Shown here: piece after piece, positions 33,923 to 45,080 of the stretch
How the letters are laid out: every line of letters begins with the position of its first letter
Position numbering within the stretch: the stretch's first letter is position 1
Source: Platycnemis pennipes
Taxonomy: Eukaryota; Arthropoda; Insecta; Odonata; Platycnemididae
Direction: 5' to 3'
DNA: 64,000 bases
Assembly (NCBI GenBank): GCA_933228895.1
Contig: OW121857.1
Location: forward strand, 73,527,672 to 73,591,671
Translations under genes and position numbers: made by a program
The notes under the pieces: model-generated
Database searches by the model: none
What the model was told of the DNA's origin: nothing
What the model saw: only the letters and a program-made list of their open reading frames with translations

Positions 33923-34804
33923 GTCAAGTCGTAACCCTGCATCTCGTAACCGACATCTGGTAACCGACATGTCGTAATTGGACATCTCGTCACCGCGACA
34001 TCTCGTAACTGCGACATTTGGTAACCAGACAACTCGTAACTTACTATTTCGTAAACGCGACAAATACTATGCGGTCATTTGGTAACCGGAAGTGCAGAAA
34101 ATAACTACTGGGGAGTATAGAAATATCCATACCCAAATTAATAATGACGCGTGTCATGCTTCCTTTCCGCTTCGAATACCGTTAGCAGTTTGTCTCCACT
34201 CAGAATAGGTCCCGAGATATAGCCGTTAAAATATAGTAGTAATACAGGCCCAGTGCGGCCCGCCGGCCTCAGTGTAGTCCTTGAAGTGTCTAAGGTTTAT
34301 CGTTCCGCTTCGAATACCATTAGCAGTTAGTCTCTAACCCGAATAGTTCCTGAGATATGACGGTTTTATCAGAGTACGGCCTCCCCTGGCGGCCCGCCGG
34401 CATAGAAACTGCCATCTATATCCCCCGTGTTATAAAAGTTTTCTTCCCATGTTTTTGAGGCCAAATTCCCATTTCGTTAATATTTTCTTGTTTCTTTGAT
34501 AGTGTTAAATTTATATCGAAGTTCACGTTGTTTAAAATAATTCAGACTGCACAGAGTCCATACTTTTCATTATACACGTCATTGTAAATTTGGATATGGA
34601 TATTTCTCATATTCCCCAGTAGTCGTCTTCTGCATTTTCGGTTCCCAAATGACCGTATACTAGTTATCGTGTTCACGAAATAGTAAGTTACGAGTTGTCT
34701 GGTTACCAAATGTCGCGGTTACGAGATGCCGCGGTGACGAGATGTCCATTTATGAGATGTCGGTTACCAGATGTCGGCTACGAGATGTACGGTTATGACT
34801 TGAC
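33923..34804. mobile_element. foldback element with subrepeat arms (882 bp)
   Basis: Ends GTCAAGTCGTAACC and, reverse-complemented from the right, GTCAAGTCATAACC. Each arm is about 230 bp and is built of ~15-bp subrepeats of the type GACATCTCGTAACCG. The arms extend through AACTCGTAACTTACTATTTC, GGTCATTTGGTAACCG and CTACTGGGGA. The centre (about 34160-34420) holds two diverged ~135-bp direct units starting TTCCGCTTCGAATACC and ending in GCGGCCCGCCGGC. No frame of note is present. Long arms made of tandem subrepeats are typical of foldback-type DNA elements. The exact target duplication is unclear. Confidence 0.85.
33935..34080 (+). repeat. GACATCTCGTAACCG tandem subrepeats, left arm
   Basis: About nine degenerate 14-16-base units, each with the shape (C/G)GACAT-x-T-x-GTAA, form the left arm. 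The mirror-image array is at 34665-34795. Confidence 0.8.
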
Positions 34805-34809
34805 GTTAT

Positions 34810-36055
34810 ACCCTCCACGTATCTGCGTGCATGAGGTCTTCTTTGGCATATCTTTTTTTGAGGTCTTATCTGCTTATATAAGGTGTTCTTTCGCCATTTT
34901 ACCTTTCACTTCAAGAATAGATTGATTGGGTCGTTCTATCTACTTTATATTTTTATCATACTTCTGTTTTCTCCCACACCTCTTTGTTTTGTTTTAACGC
35001 TGAACAAAAATATATAAAATTGCTGGACTCCAGTTTGGTGTTTGAATTTTCAAGTCTCACATTTGTGCAACGCGTAATCGATGACCCCTGGCCTTCGATA
35101 CATTTCCCTGTGATGCTGAGAGGCCTTTAATATTGCTCCTATATTATTGAGATATGAGATTGAGATAGACATCTGTGAAAATAAAAATCGGTTCCAAACT
35201 TTCGCGGCCCTTTCCCGGAAAGGTAAAAGAATACATGAGAATAAAATAGAAAATTATGATTCCGGAAACTGAAATAGCCATTAGTAGCAAAAATATAGAG
35301 ATAAGCTCTATCAATAATAGGTGATAGGTTTGTTTATAACCACACAGTTACCTAAAGCACTCTCTTTTCTTCGGGAAGGTTCCTATTGCGGCTGATTCAA
35401 TGACTTTCCATCCCAATGAATTTCATCCCAATGAATCTCTCCTTCGTAGTCTGACCAGCTTCGGCAGTTAAAAATAATTATGCCTAAAAAGAATTGCGGT
35501 AAATTCACTCGCATGTTTGATGCAAGTCATTGCACACTATTCACTCTGTGTGCGCAAATCACGTTCTTTGGTAGTTGATCCTTTTAATTCTCAAGTTGAC
35601 CTTGCATCTGATAAAACGTATTATTGCTGTGCAAAATAAAAAATAGGGAATAGTAGGCTTTGAAGGAGGTATAGAATAAGGAGAATGTAGGCTATCCTTT
35701 GTGGGGAAGAGGAAAGATAGTAATGTGTTGTTTGCAGAAATAGTGAGGTGTTAGATGTTAGTAACACTAAATTACAACATTATTTGAGGCATAGATGGAC
35801 CGTGCCACCTAGGTATATTTAGAAACTTGGGATACATTTTGTCCAAATGTCGTCCTTTATGGAATAGCTCTACAAACAGTAATTGTACTAATTAATTCGT
35901 TACGAATTGCTCGTTGTTGATATGGCTTGGTACGTTAAAACAAATGAGAATTAATAACTTTATACGTATGTAAGAAAGTATTAATTCATTTAAGAAACGT
36001 AACAGTTAGGTACAAGAAGCATAGTGAGGAATAGCATAAGGTCAGCATTTATATT
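34810..36055. other. AT-rich DNA, nothing recognised
   Basis: No gene or element end. A short direct repeat (CATCCCAATGAAT, twice) is at 35410-35440. Confidence 0.5.
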
Positions 36056-36060
36056 TCAAG

Positions 36061-36201
36061 TGAATTATATTGTCTCAGCAGGAAGGCATGACGTCAGAGG
36101 ATGACCTGATGAAGACAATACTCGAAAGAAATCTCAATGGAAAGAATGGTAAACGGAGGCCTTAAATGAAATATGTATCTAAAGTTAAGGATGTGAACAA
36201 T
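36061..36201 (+). pseudogene. LINE 3' stub, part 1 (before nested insertion)
   Basis: GMTSEDDLMKTILERNLNGK, then NGKRRP, a stop, then MKYVSKVKDV matches the LINE C-terminal tail seen at 18870-19125. It breaks at KDVN, where the family A element begins, and resumes at 36734. Confidence 0.7.
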
Positions 36202-36733
36202 GGAGGCGTTTACTCAGAACCAAAATCGCAATTTTGTAGACGAAATTGTTAGATGGAAACGAAAAACGAATTTTAGTGAAAAAATTAATCTTCTAACCAC
36301 AACCATTCACAAATAACTCAAAAATTAAAATAAGCAAAAGGTGACGCCCACCGAAAAAGCTGCTGTGATAACATTGACGTCATTTTCCTCCCGTCCCTGA
36401 CTGCTTTTAGGGGAAGGGAAGGGAGTGGAGGTGGGTTCTCGGAAGGTCTGCTCGCACAGATGCTGTCGCAACTGCTCCTATTGGCAGAGACAGCTGTGTG
36501 TCCCCCCATTTCGATAAGGTGAAGTAGCCTCGCGGGCTCAGTTGTGATTGGACGAAGTCGATGACGTCAGAGGTTGCCCCAAGCCCACTTTTCCGAAAGG
36601 GTTAAAAACATCAGTTTTTCGCCGCTTATAACTCGAGAAATAAATGACGGATCAAAAAACGGAAAAATACGGGCATTTTTATTTTACAAACTCTATGAGA
36701 TTCGGCAATAAAAAAAATATGGTAAACGACCCC
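36202..36733 (-). mobile_element. inverted-repeat element family A, copy 2, nested in a LINE
   Basis: Reverse-complement copy of 17182-17714, 532 bp. Ends GGAGGCGTTTACTC and GGTAAACGACCCC. It interrupts a LINE tail, whose reading resumes after the element. The flanking AT occurs on both sides, so a 2-bp AT target duplication is the simplest reading. It carries TGACGTCA twice (36375-36382, 36562-36569) and ATTGG, the reverse of CCAAT, at 36480 and 36547. Confidence 0.85.
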
Positions 36734-36830
36734 ATTATGTAATATGAAGGCTAGCTGATAGGAGGGTCAAGTCGAGAGCTGCGTGAAGCCAATCTTGTTA
36801 GTATTGTAATTGATGATGATGACTATTCAC
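36734..36830 (+). pseudogene. LINE 3' stub, part 2 with GATGATGAC tail
   Basis: Translation gives VI, a stop, then RLADRRVKSRAA, matching the V-x-x-K-R-L-A-D-x-R-V-K-W-R-A-A ending of the family. It closes with TTGATGATGATGAC (36811-36824). Confidence 0.65.
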
Positions 36831-37129
36831 TTTATTTCACGCAAAGCGCATTTTCCCCGAAAACTATGACAACCGAAGATTAATGGTAAACATATGTGGC
36901 TAAATTGGTGTATTCAGTCCGCATTAATAAATAAAAATAATCTATCAACCACTAAATCTACTCTTGTCTGTGTATGTCTATATTGTAAGTATGGACTACA
37001 GAGTTAATTCCCTTTCACCATTCAACTTTTCTAATCAACCGGTAGAGATGTTTTCTAGCTAATCATAGCCCATAGCAAATATGTAGAAAATTGTACTATA
37101 TTCAGTTCCGCAATACTCTTGTATGCTAA

Positions 37130-37890
37130 CATGGATCCCCTTAATAGAAAAGAGGGAGTGGTTATTGGAGCTGGAGTGGGAAGGAAGGTGGAACATATTG
37201 ATGTACCCTCGCAGATTGCAAAGCGTAGGCGTGGATGGCGAGAGGGAGAGAAAGAGAGGGAAGAAGGGAAGGACAAAGAGTGGAGGCCAGAGGGCGACGT
37301 CGGCGGTTTTCGGACGTGTGGGTGAATGGTTCAGGTGAGCAGACACCAAATGACTCGCCATCCTAAGGCCGGCATAAAGTGCGGGGGATGGGCAGCGAGC
37401 GGTCTCACCCAAGCCTCTCCCCGTTTTTCCCCATCCTGAGCGAAAGGGGGTACATCCTTCCCACACTGCACCTCGTCTCCTCCTCTCTCCGAGGGAGGGG
37501 AAAAGGGAGAGAGGGTTGGGCGGGTGGGGGAGGGGGAGTGAGAGGGAGGAATGGGGTGGGAGTTTTGGGAGGGCGCAGATGTTTCTGGCAGGTCATATCC
37601 CTGCTGCCACCCCAATTTCATCCGGTGCCCGCGACCCCCTTTTCTGCCTTCTATCCAGAACCCTAGTCTTGTCCCTCCGCCCCAACCCTCTTCGCTATTC
37701 CACGGGCTCTACCCCTTATTCGCTTCCCTCTTTCCCGAATATCCCAAAAACCTTACGCCCGTCTCCTACCCTCTACCCTTTCAGCTCGTTTATCCACGCT
37801 TCTGTTCTTTCTCGCGTTCTGAATTTCCGCAAACCTTATACCAGGAGCAGTTCATCCTCTCTCTATTAACAGCAGGTCGGGAATGAGTGC
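37130..37890. other. GC island with G-quadruplex motif
   Basis: Purine/G-rich on the plus strand to about 37575, then C/T-rich. Runs GGG (37518-37520), GGG (37522-37524), GGGGG (37526-37530) and GGGGG (37532-37536) with one-base loops make a very strong G-quadruplex pattern. Frames up to 135 codons on both strands are proline/serine or glycine/arginine-rich shadows. Confidence 0.6.
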
Positions 37891-40585
37891 TATCCAAAGA
37901 ATTAATAGTTAGGCTTTTTATTTGCATCGATCGTATTGGCATTTGGGAAGGTGCATGAGTAATTTGATGTGACGTAGGCCACTATGTGCACTATTCACAT
38001 GCGAATTTATTATACTCCATAAAATCATTCTGCGACTACTGAGTACCGTGTAATCCACGTTGGCGATGTGTGACGGGGTGAATAGTCATGACAAATGGAC
38101 TAAGTACCTGTTCCCCGGAATAGGTACAAAGTATCTTATTAGATAAGATTATCCGCATACCATAAACCAGGCACAATAAGGTGTGTCATTTATATCTATG
38201 GAGGTATCTGTTTTTATTAATGATTAAGGAAATTGTAAAATAGCATTAATTATCAATTCGTATTTTATTTATGTTACTTTCCTGAGACAATAGAGAGTAA
38301 TATGCAGGTGTGCTTCATATATTTTTATCGTCGCCTATTAGTTTAGCTTCAAATTGGCTTAAAATGTCCACGTAAATGTCCACATATCACATGACCAAAC
38401 TTAATAGATTATATTCCCACGTTTACGATGATATGAATATTTTTTAATATTTTAAGTTTCATTTAACACTTCATATAGTTATGATTCCATTTGGTTACTT
38501 ATACTTCGGCTTTCTAAAGGAAAATAAATGAAGGTAATTAAATCATCCTGGGAAAGTCTGGTGAAATTAGCTACACATCTAGAAAAGGAGATTCAAGATT
38601 TTCTTTTCTCCTACTTTGACTCACTTATTTTTATTCCCTATGCAGGAAGCGTGCACCCTTGACTTTAAATCAAAAACCCAAAATTTAAGTTTTATCCACG
38701 CAGGAGATGGATTACAGAATTGAATTAGGAATTCACACGAAAGAAGTAAGTAATGAGTTCATCTAAAACAAACTGTGGACGTATTATGTATACTTTTTCT
38801 CATTAAATATTGGTAGTTGTCTTTTGCATTTCCCACGAAATATAACGTAATCCTACAGTAATAAATATATTTTTAGCTCCAATCGTGATTGCACTCACTC
38901 CTCTGCTTTTGTTCAACTTACTGTTCGAAGGTAGCAGATTAATTTTTAGTTTAACTTTTTCCTCATTCACTCTATTTTTTTAAGTACTTTTCATTCGTAT
39001 ATCCACTCTTGATATTATTTCATTTACTGTCGGAAAACATTATGAAGGAATACACGGGAAGAAAGTTGACAGTTGAGTACGGTTGATTGATACGTCATTC
39101 TGCCCACGCCTAGTGCAAAACACATCCATTTACCCTGCAGGTTTATTTATAAAATATGCTAAGCTTTCAGAGAATGTGTAATCCTTATTTAGTTCTCAGT
39201 TCTCCACTGGCTCCTACCTAATTAGTCAAATTCAGTCTTGCAATAAGTGCTTTCTTTTTGTGTCTTAAAATAATTACTTAAATTATCCCTACATAATTTT
39301 TTCAGCACTTGCCAGGAGACTTCAAATCACCTGACAGTCTAGGGCGATATAATTTTTTCTTAATGCAAGCATTTCCAGGTATTTTTGGTAATAACATGAA
39401 GCATCTGCGCAAATTTTAACACTTAACCATAGGTACTTACAATTAGTGTATTATCCCATAAAAGCTTCATTACACTTCTTTTTTTTTACATCTTTAACTA
39501 AATCCTTCATTTCTGTCACTTTTTAGCATCCTCCTTTAATTTTCTCTTAGTAACTATTTTCCCATTAACTTCTTCTTTATTTCCTGTTTATTTTTGTTTC
39601 TCTCTTTTACTCCCAAATCTCACTATTATGCTATCCCGCCAGTGCAGTGTTCCTCAACCTCTAAGTCCTGCTGAAGCCTCTCGTATCAAATCTCTCATTC
39701 TCTCCACAAAGAAAAGAACTGTGCTTCCGCAAATTAAAATCCCTGGATCTCTTTAATCATCTTCCCCTTTCATCCCCTCTCTTTGCTCATCTCTTCGTCA
39801 ATCTGCGCATTTATTTCGCTCTACCAACGCATCTCCCTCTTCAATAAAGCATTGTTTGAGTTAATTTTTACGTCACCGTGATTCAAGATTGTCTTTGTAG
39901 ATTACCTCTCGAATTAGGTCCTCTACGCGAGACGAGATAAGGGAGATCCCTATTTTGATGGACGGCTGGACATTTATTTTATATTTCCTTTCATTCTTTT
40001 ATTATTTTCCTTCTCCTACTGACATTGCTGATTTTTTCTCAATTTCTCTCGCAGTAGTTGGATGATGGCAAGTCGTCCAAATTTGTTTGGACGTCACGGA
40101 TAACTTTGGTTAGTTTTTTCTAGCTCAAGAGTGAGAAATTTTGAGTAAGGCCTTTAATTGATAGTTAACTCTGATGTAGGGCCTGTTAAGATGAAATATC
40201 TAGAAATGTAGGATTTTTACTCGGTAGTTTCAGAATGGATTTTTGTGGCATTCATTATTGACATGAGTGCCCTTGGTCGAATATTTTGACGCCGAAGCAC
40301 GCTCCAACCTTAAATGATGTTGAAAATTAACATTTACGTGGATGAATCATTTAGACCCAAATAAAAGTCATAGAATTAGCGAGGAGTGCTCTGAAATTCT
40401 GAAATAGAGTAAAAAGTATTAGAAGTGGGACAGTCAGAGAAATATTCCTCTTTCTCTCTATATTTAGTTATAGCCACCACTTAGCGTAGACGATAACGCT
40501 TTATTGTATTAGGACTTCAGTATCCTGATGTGACAAGTATTGTCATTATTTATTTCAACTGCACGCCAACCAATAAGCTGGCCGC
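37891..40585. other. long AT-rich stretch, nothing recognised
   Basis: No frame of 60 or more codons was seen. The C/T-rich block at 39640-39830 reads as a short frame (QPLSPAEASRIKSLILSTKK) of unknown origin that soon meets a stop. The rest shows no repeat or terminus. Confidence 0.5.
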
Positions 40586-40589
40586 GGTA

Positions 40590-40760
40590 CTCAATCCAAT
40601 AACATGCCAGTCTGGCAATCCAAAGGTCACGGTTTCTAATCTTACCTCTGGCGTTGGTGTTATGTTTATCCTAGGATTCAAATAGGTTATTTAGTGCGAT
40701 ATAACCTCGGCTTTTGTAGCAATTTAAATCCTAATTCTATTACTATGACCAATTTAATAT
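40590..40760 (+). repeat. tRNA-derived SINE, second family
   Basis: ATGCCAGTCTGGCAATCCAAAGGTCACGGTTTCTAATC parallels the anticodon arm and box B of the SINE at 56200-56345 (minus), which reads ACAGGACTGGCAACCCAAAG and GGTCACGGGTTCATATC. Box A is decayed here. Confidence 0.5.
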
Positions 40761-40914
40761 GTAATAGAACTATTTTCTAATAGAAGTGATAGATTACGTA
40801 TTACGGTGCCCCAACTGCGAAAGTTATTTCAAGTATTTTTAAATTAGCTAATAAGTTAAGTTATTTTAAGAACTTCACTGCGGAATGCGATACTCCGTAG
40901 AACCGATCTTTGTC

Positions 40915-41003
40915 ACAAGGATAAAAAATTCTTGGTAAAATTCCACATAACATTTACTCAGGTACAACCTAGGTTTCTCCCGTTAGGGCATCATCAGGTA
41001 AAA
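40915..41003 (-). mobile_element. Penelope-type terminus with hammerhead-like core
   Basis: On the minus strand CTGATGA (40991-40997) is followed by TG-CCC-TAA-C-GGG-A, GAAAC (TTTC on plus at 40974-40977) and the palindrome ACCTAGGT, then TGTACC and, farther on, TGTGGAATTTTACC. CATTTTAC upstream can pair with GTAAATG downstream as stem I. No coding sequence is attached, so this is a solo terminus. Confidence 0.5.
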
Positions 41004-41139
41004 TGCCAATTTAGGTTATTTTAATGAGTCCTGCAGTAACTTTTTCCTCGTTTACTATTGAGTGATAAAAAATTTGACTAATACACTTTAAACGTAAATT
41101 AATCACGCTATGAGGGCACCGATTGTGTTTTTTAATCAG

Positions 41140-42530
41140 TAACTCTGAATGAGCTGCGGCAGGATGAAAAGAAATGACTATCTGGGTCACAGAAGTGGGC
41201 TTTGCTGTGGCGATGTTCCGAAATAACCCGAGGGGTTACGGCAGGGGAATTTCAAATGGAGTCACGGGATTGAAAAACGTATCTAATGGAGGGAACATGC
41301 TTTATTTCTATTTCAAGAGAGAATAAGAAATGTCCGACTCTGCGGCAGAGGACGTTGGAATATTCCAGGAGCTAAAGGGACGCAAATGAGGGTAGGGTCA
41401 TATTCATAAGGGGTTGAGAAGAGGAAGATGCAGTCTTGCACTTTTTTCTTGAGACGCTACGTGGGGGAAGTGGGGGTATGTGCGGTGGAACAGTCATACC
41501 TACGTGCACGACCGATAAAAGCGGCTTCCTTGGTGAGATTCTTGAGGAAAAGGAGATTAGTTGGAGGTTTGCGGGTGGAAGTTAGGTTGTAGCATGCTTT
41601 TCATTCTCTCTCCCCCGCCTTGGGGGTCCTGAGCCCCTATCCTCCACTCCTCACCCTTTAAAACAGACAGACGGAGAGGGAAGATGAAAAGGGAGTCGGT
41701 TTTTGGTGAGTGAGAGAGAAAGAGAGAGGGAGAAATGGAAGACTAAAATATAAGGTGAGCACAGGCTTTTGTTTCCTCGGCCATTTGTCCGCGGGTGATG
41801 GCGTGCGGCGTTTGTTTTCCCTTCCCGAGATAGGGGCGTGGTGACAGGTGCAGCCAGGGTCTGTCTGAAGATTAAAAGAGTTGGAGGGCAAATCGTGGGT
41901 CAGCGGATGAGAATTCGCCTCCTTGCGCGGTGGTGGAGGGGTTTTGTAACCACGGCTAAAAGGGACGTGGCATTATTTTCGCTCTTCCTCCTTCTTTTGT
42001 TTGTTATTGTACGCGCGGAGAGAGTGAGGTAGGGAGGTAGTGCGAGCGAGGAAAGAGAGATGGCGCTCACACACACACACGAAGAACACGTACGCTGTTG
42101 ACTGGCCCCTAGGGGCAGTCTCGTCTTCCAAGCGGGAGGTGGAGGCTTTCCCTCCACCCTTTTCCGCTGATAGCTTAATGAGGGGAGACGGGCGCTATAT
42201 TAGAGCGTAATTTATGAAGCCACCGTACCTTCTTATTCTGGTAAGGCCGATAATCAGGCCTGGGGAGGTAGGGATGGGTGGTTTGAATTTTCTTCGTTTC
42301 AAAAACTGGGGTTATCCCATTATTAAGGCAGCTTTCTTTGTCTCAAGCCCCGAGGAGAATGGGAAATTGAAGATAGAAGGCGGAGAGGGAGAAAAGCATG
42401 AAATGCGATGCCATCATGCGCCTAAATCACCGTACTTTTGTGTTTCGTGCGATAACGGACGGACCCCTTGCAGCGTCGCCACTGTACTGTCACCTAGATG
42501 ATGACTCTTCACGTACATGTATAAGGTGGA
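41140..42530. other. large GC-rich island
   Basis: The longest island, about 1.4 kb, with G-rich runs, a purine stretch (41690-41745) and a CpG-rich part (41880-42160, including GTACGCGCGGAGAG and an ACAC run). Frames are open on both strands without similarity. Part of the text near 42462-42482 (GCAGCGTCGCCACTG) recurs near 12879-12893 in another island. Confidence 0.5.
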
Positions 42531-42844
42531 CTGAGTATTCTTGGGTGCGACTTATGTAAGAGATAGAATGGCCGCATGTTCCTTCGAAATTGTCATCCAT
42601 AAATCTTTAATTGGCATTAATTCGCATGTCTGGGCAAAAAATTGCCAATTCAATAGGATAACATATCATGTTTAATTTTTTAATTTTTATCTTTAAATTT
42701 TCTGTCTCAACATTTTATTTTAACTATTCTCTTCTTCTAATCGTCTTTGAATTTTTCTAATCGTCTTTGTTTTAGATGTTGCGTCAAGAAATTCCGTGCC
42801 AGTGTTTTTTTGATTTAGAAGTTTTGAGCAATTAGTCACCTCAC
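42531..42844. other. AT-rich DNA with a 20-bp direct repeat
   Basis: TTTTCTAATCGTCTTTG and TCTTCTAATCGTCTTTG lie adjacent near 42735-42772. Nothing else was recognised. Confidence 0.5.
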
Positions 42845-43085
42845 CATCACCATCCATCAGTCATAAAATTGGGTTCACATATTTTTCCACTAATTTTTTC
42901 TATCTGCTATCCATTTCATATTTACATAATTTCTCCCTTATACATTACTCGCTGCTGGCTCCAAATACCTCACTGGAGGCCTTATTTTGCCATTCTTCCC
43001 ATTAGACTTTCCCACGAGTACTTCATCAGATTATCATGTTTGAGGGTATATAACTGATTAGATCGTCGTGTCTTCTTTCCAGTTT
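42845..43085 (-). mobile_element. LINE 3'-region fragment, minus strand
   Basis: CATCAGTCATAAAATTGGGTTCACAT followed by T/C-rich text and CATCAGATTATCATGTTTGA matches the layout of 20875-21095 (ATTGGTTTGATGCAG, CATCAGATCATCATGCCTCG). Confidence 0.5.
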
Positions 43086-43267
43086 TACGTCAGACTTTTT
43101 TTACCCATTATTCTTTGAATTTCTTCATTTGTCACTTTGTTAATCAATTTTATCTATCAATCTTATGCAACGTCAATTTTCAAGTATCAATAGTTCTGCT
43201 TGTTCTGCGGCTATTACAATATTCCTCCAACTTACGATAAACCAAATAGAAAGACTTAACTGTAGCC

Positions 43268-43351
43268 TTTTCATGTTAATCTAATATTGTATTTTCATAG
43301 GAATATATTATTTTCATGTTAATTTAATATAGTATTTTCATAAGAATAATG
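43268..43351 (+). repeat. 43-bp tandem duplication
   Basis: TTTTCATGTTAATCTAATAT at 43268 and TTTTCATGTTAATTTAATAT at 43311 start two adjacent units that differ at a few positions. Confidence 0.8.
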
Positions 43352-43784
43352 CTGAAATTGTCAAATAATAATGATTGTTAATCGTTTAAGGGGAATTGCA
43401 ATGTTAACCATTTCCTACTACGTGCTTTGTCTAAAAGAGCATGTTAACTAATTTAATAGGCATTTTAATTCACCGAATAAATTTGTTAAGAATTACAGAT
43501 GTTTAAGTGTTTATAGATGTTTATCACATTTAACAGTGCAACAATAAAAACATATGATGCAGGTATAATATAACAATGAGATTTCCTCGCTCAAACTTGA
43601 CTTGAATTTAAGCGTTCTAAATGTTCTAGATGTTTATGCTTATCAAAAATATATTTAGAGGGTTGTAGAAAATTAGCAATAAATGACAAATTCTGATTCC
43701 AGAATGAATTTTATACGAATTCTAAGTGTGTAATTAATTTTAATTCGGAAAAACGCTTGCAGTTTGCCATTTGAGCATAAAATT

Positions 43785-43824
43785 ATTTGTTGCGACCGGT
43801 TTTGATGTTTTAAATCATCATATA
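43785..43824 (-). mobile_element. degenerate Penelope-type terminus
   Basis: Minus strand ATGATGATTTAAAACATC, then AAAACCGGTCGC keeps the GATGA, GATG/CATC hairpin and AAACCGGTC order of a hammerhead-like Penelope end, with both core boxes mutated. Confidence 0.4.
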
Positions 43825-43994
43825 AGATCTTTTTATGTGGAGTTGACATGTTAAATTAGAATTCATTACCACTTGAGTTCTTCTTATTTATATTTCAGCC
43901 TAGGATTGTAGCCTTTTCTTTTGCCGATCGTTTTTTTTCATTTAATTCATGGGGTTAAGTTTACACCATTAATTACCATCCGTGTCTCATGTAC

Positions 43995-44080
43995 AGTGTG
44001 GTATCCCAGTGGGTAGAGAGTTGGACTGCCTTGCTGGAGAAGCATTGGTTTCTAGTCCAGGAGAAGCTTTCGAATGCGTA
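43995..44080 (+). repeat. tRNA-like SINE head
   Basis: TGGTATCCCAGTGGGTAGAG (box A-like) and TTGGTTTCTAGTCC (box B-like) are about 40 bases apart, with an anticodon-arm-like middle. Box B is mutated. Confidence 0.4.
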
Positions 44081-44204
44081 CAGACAGCTTGGTTACTTTC
44101 TGGGAAACAGATCATGCTGAAAAACTGTGTGTGGCATAGGAAAAGGAGATGTTTCTATCAACATGATGTGTGGATTTTGCACGCTGTTTATCTTAGCATT
44201 CAAG

Positions 44205-44719
44205 TGGGTTCCATCTAAAGCAAAAGAGGCCTTCAGGCAGAAGAAAACTTACTCTACAGTAAAAGCCTGAACTTGGAGTTGAGAAAGAGGCTAGCTATGT
44301 GTTACAAATCTAGCATTTTCATGTATGGCAGTGAAGCATGGGCATTAGGGAAGAGGAAAAGAAATAGATCAAAGAATTTTGAAATTTGGGTGTGAAGAAA
44401 GATAGAAAAAGTGAGATGCTGGATAAGTTGAGAAATGATGTCTTAAATAAAGTGAAGGAAGAAAGATCGCTCATAAAGGAAATAAGAAAAAGGAAAGGTA
44501 ACTGGTTGGGCCATGTGATTAGAGGGAGAAACATACTAACAGTGGCATCATAAGGTTCAGTTGAGGGAGAAAAAAAGAGAGGAAGAAGAAAAAAATTAAA
44601 TTGATGAGTTGAAGATCAGGAACTACAAGTGACTAAAGAGAAGGCTCGGAACAGAAGCGGATGAAGACAGCAGTGGTGTAAGGGACCTGCCAGCAGGTAG
44701 TACACCAGATGATGATGAC
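44205..44719 (+). pseudogene. LINE reverse transcriptase C-terminal half, frameshifted
   Basis: The longest copy of the window's LINE family. Landmarks in order: KEAFRQKKTYSTVKA; LRKRLAMCYKSSIFMYGSEA with W-A-L-G-K (the L-Y-G-S/A-E-x-W-T block after the polymerase core); NFEIWVWRKIEKV-like text; LRNDVLNKVKEERSLIKEI; KRKGNWLGHVIRG. It ends with a short GATGATGATGAC (about 44709-44719). At least three frameshifts and stops lie between landmarks. The Y-x-D-D core is not included. It gives the best local view of the protein from which the shorter stubs derive. Confidence 0.8.
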
Positions 44720-44974
44720 CCATAGCAACCAAACCAACCGTCGCGTCGTACTAAATACAACTTTCATGACCATGACCATGCTATCTCACTGAAGCATGCG
44801 AAAATGCCCTTACTGTCAAAAATTTCAATTATCATTAGTTTGTCCTGACTTAGGTGAATCTTTTCCTCTAGTATTCATTGCCATTCATGTTCAGCCAATC
44901 ATTGTATATATTTTGTTATACCATACGTAATTGAAGTTTTAATGAATCAACTTAGGCCGTCACGTGGTGGAATT

Positions 44975-45080
44975 TTTCCATGATTGAAAATAAGAATCAA
45001 ATTTGTAATTTTCCACATTTTTTTGTGGAAAATGAAAAACGTGTGGAAAATTATTCTTATGCTCAATCAAGTGAAGTTTT
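44975..45080. mobile_element. Penelope-related foldback terminus
   Basis: GATTGAAAATAAGAAT and AATTTTCCACA on the left are mirrored by TGTGGAAAATTATTCTTATG and CTCAATC on the right. The left arm is nearly identical to the 3' UTR end of the Penelope element at 21103-21140 (ATTGAAAATAAGAATGAA, AATTTTCCACAC). It is a head-to-head pair of that terminus. Confidence 0.6.

Noticed and set aside
33935..34080. CRISPR-like array of short repeats
   Set aside because: Units are contiguous without unique spacers, diverge from each other and are mirrored at 34665-34795, so they are foldback arms in a eukaryotic setting.
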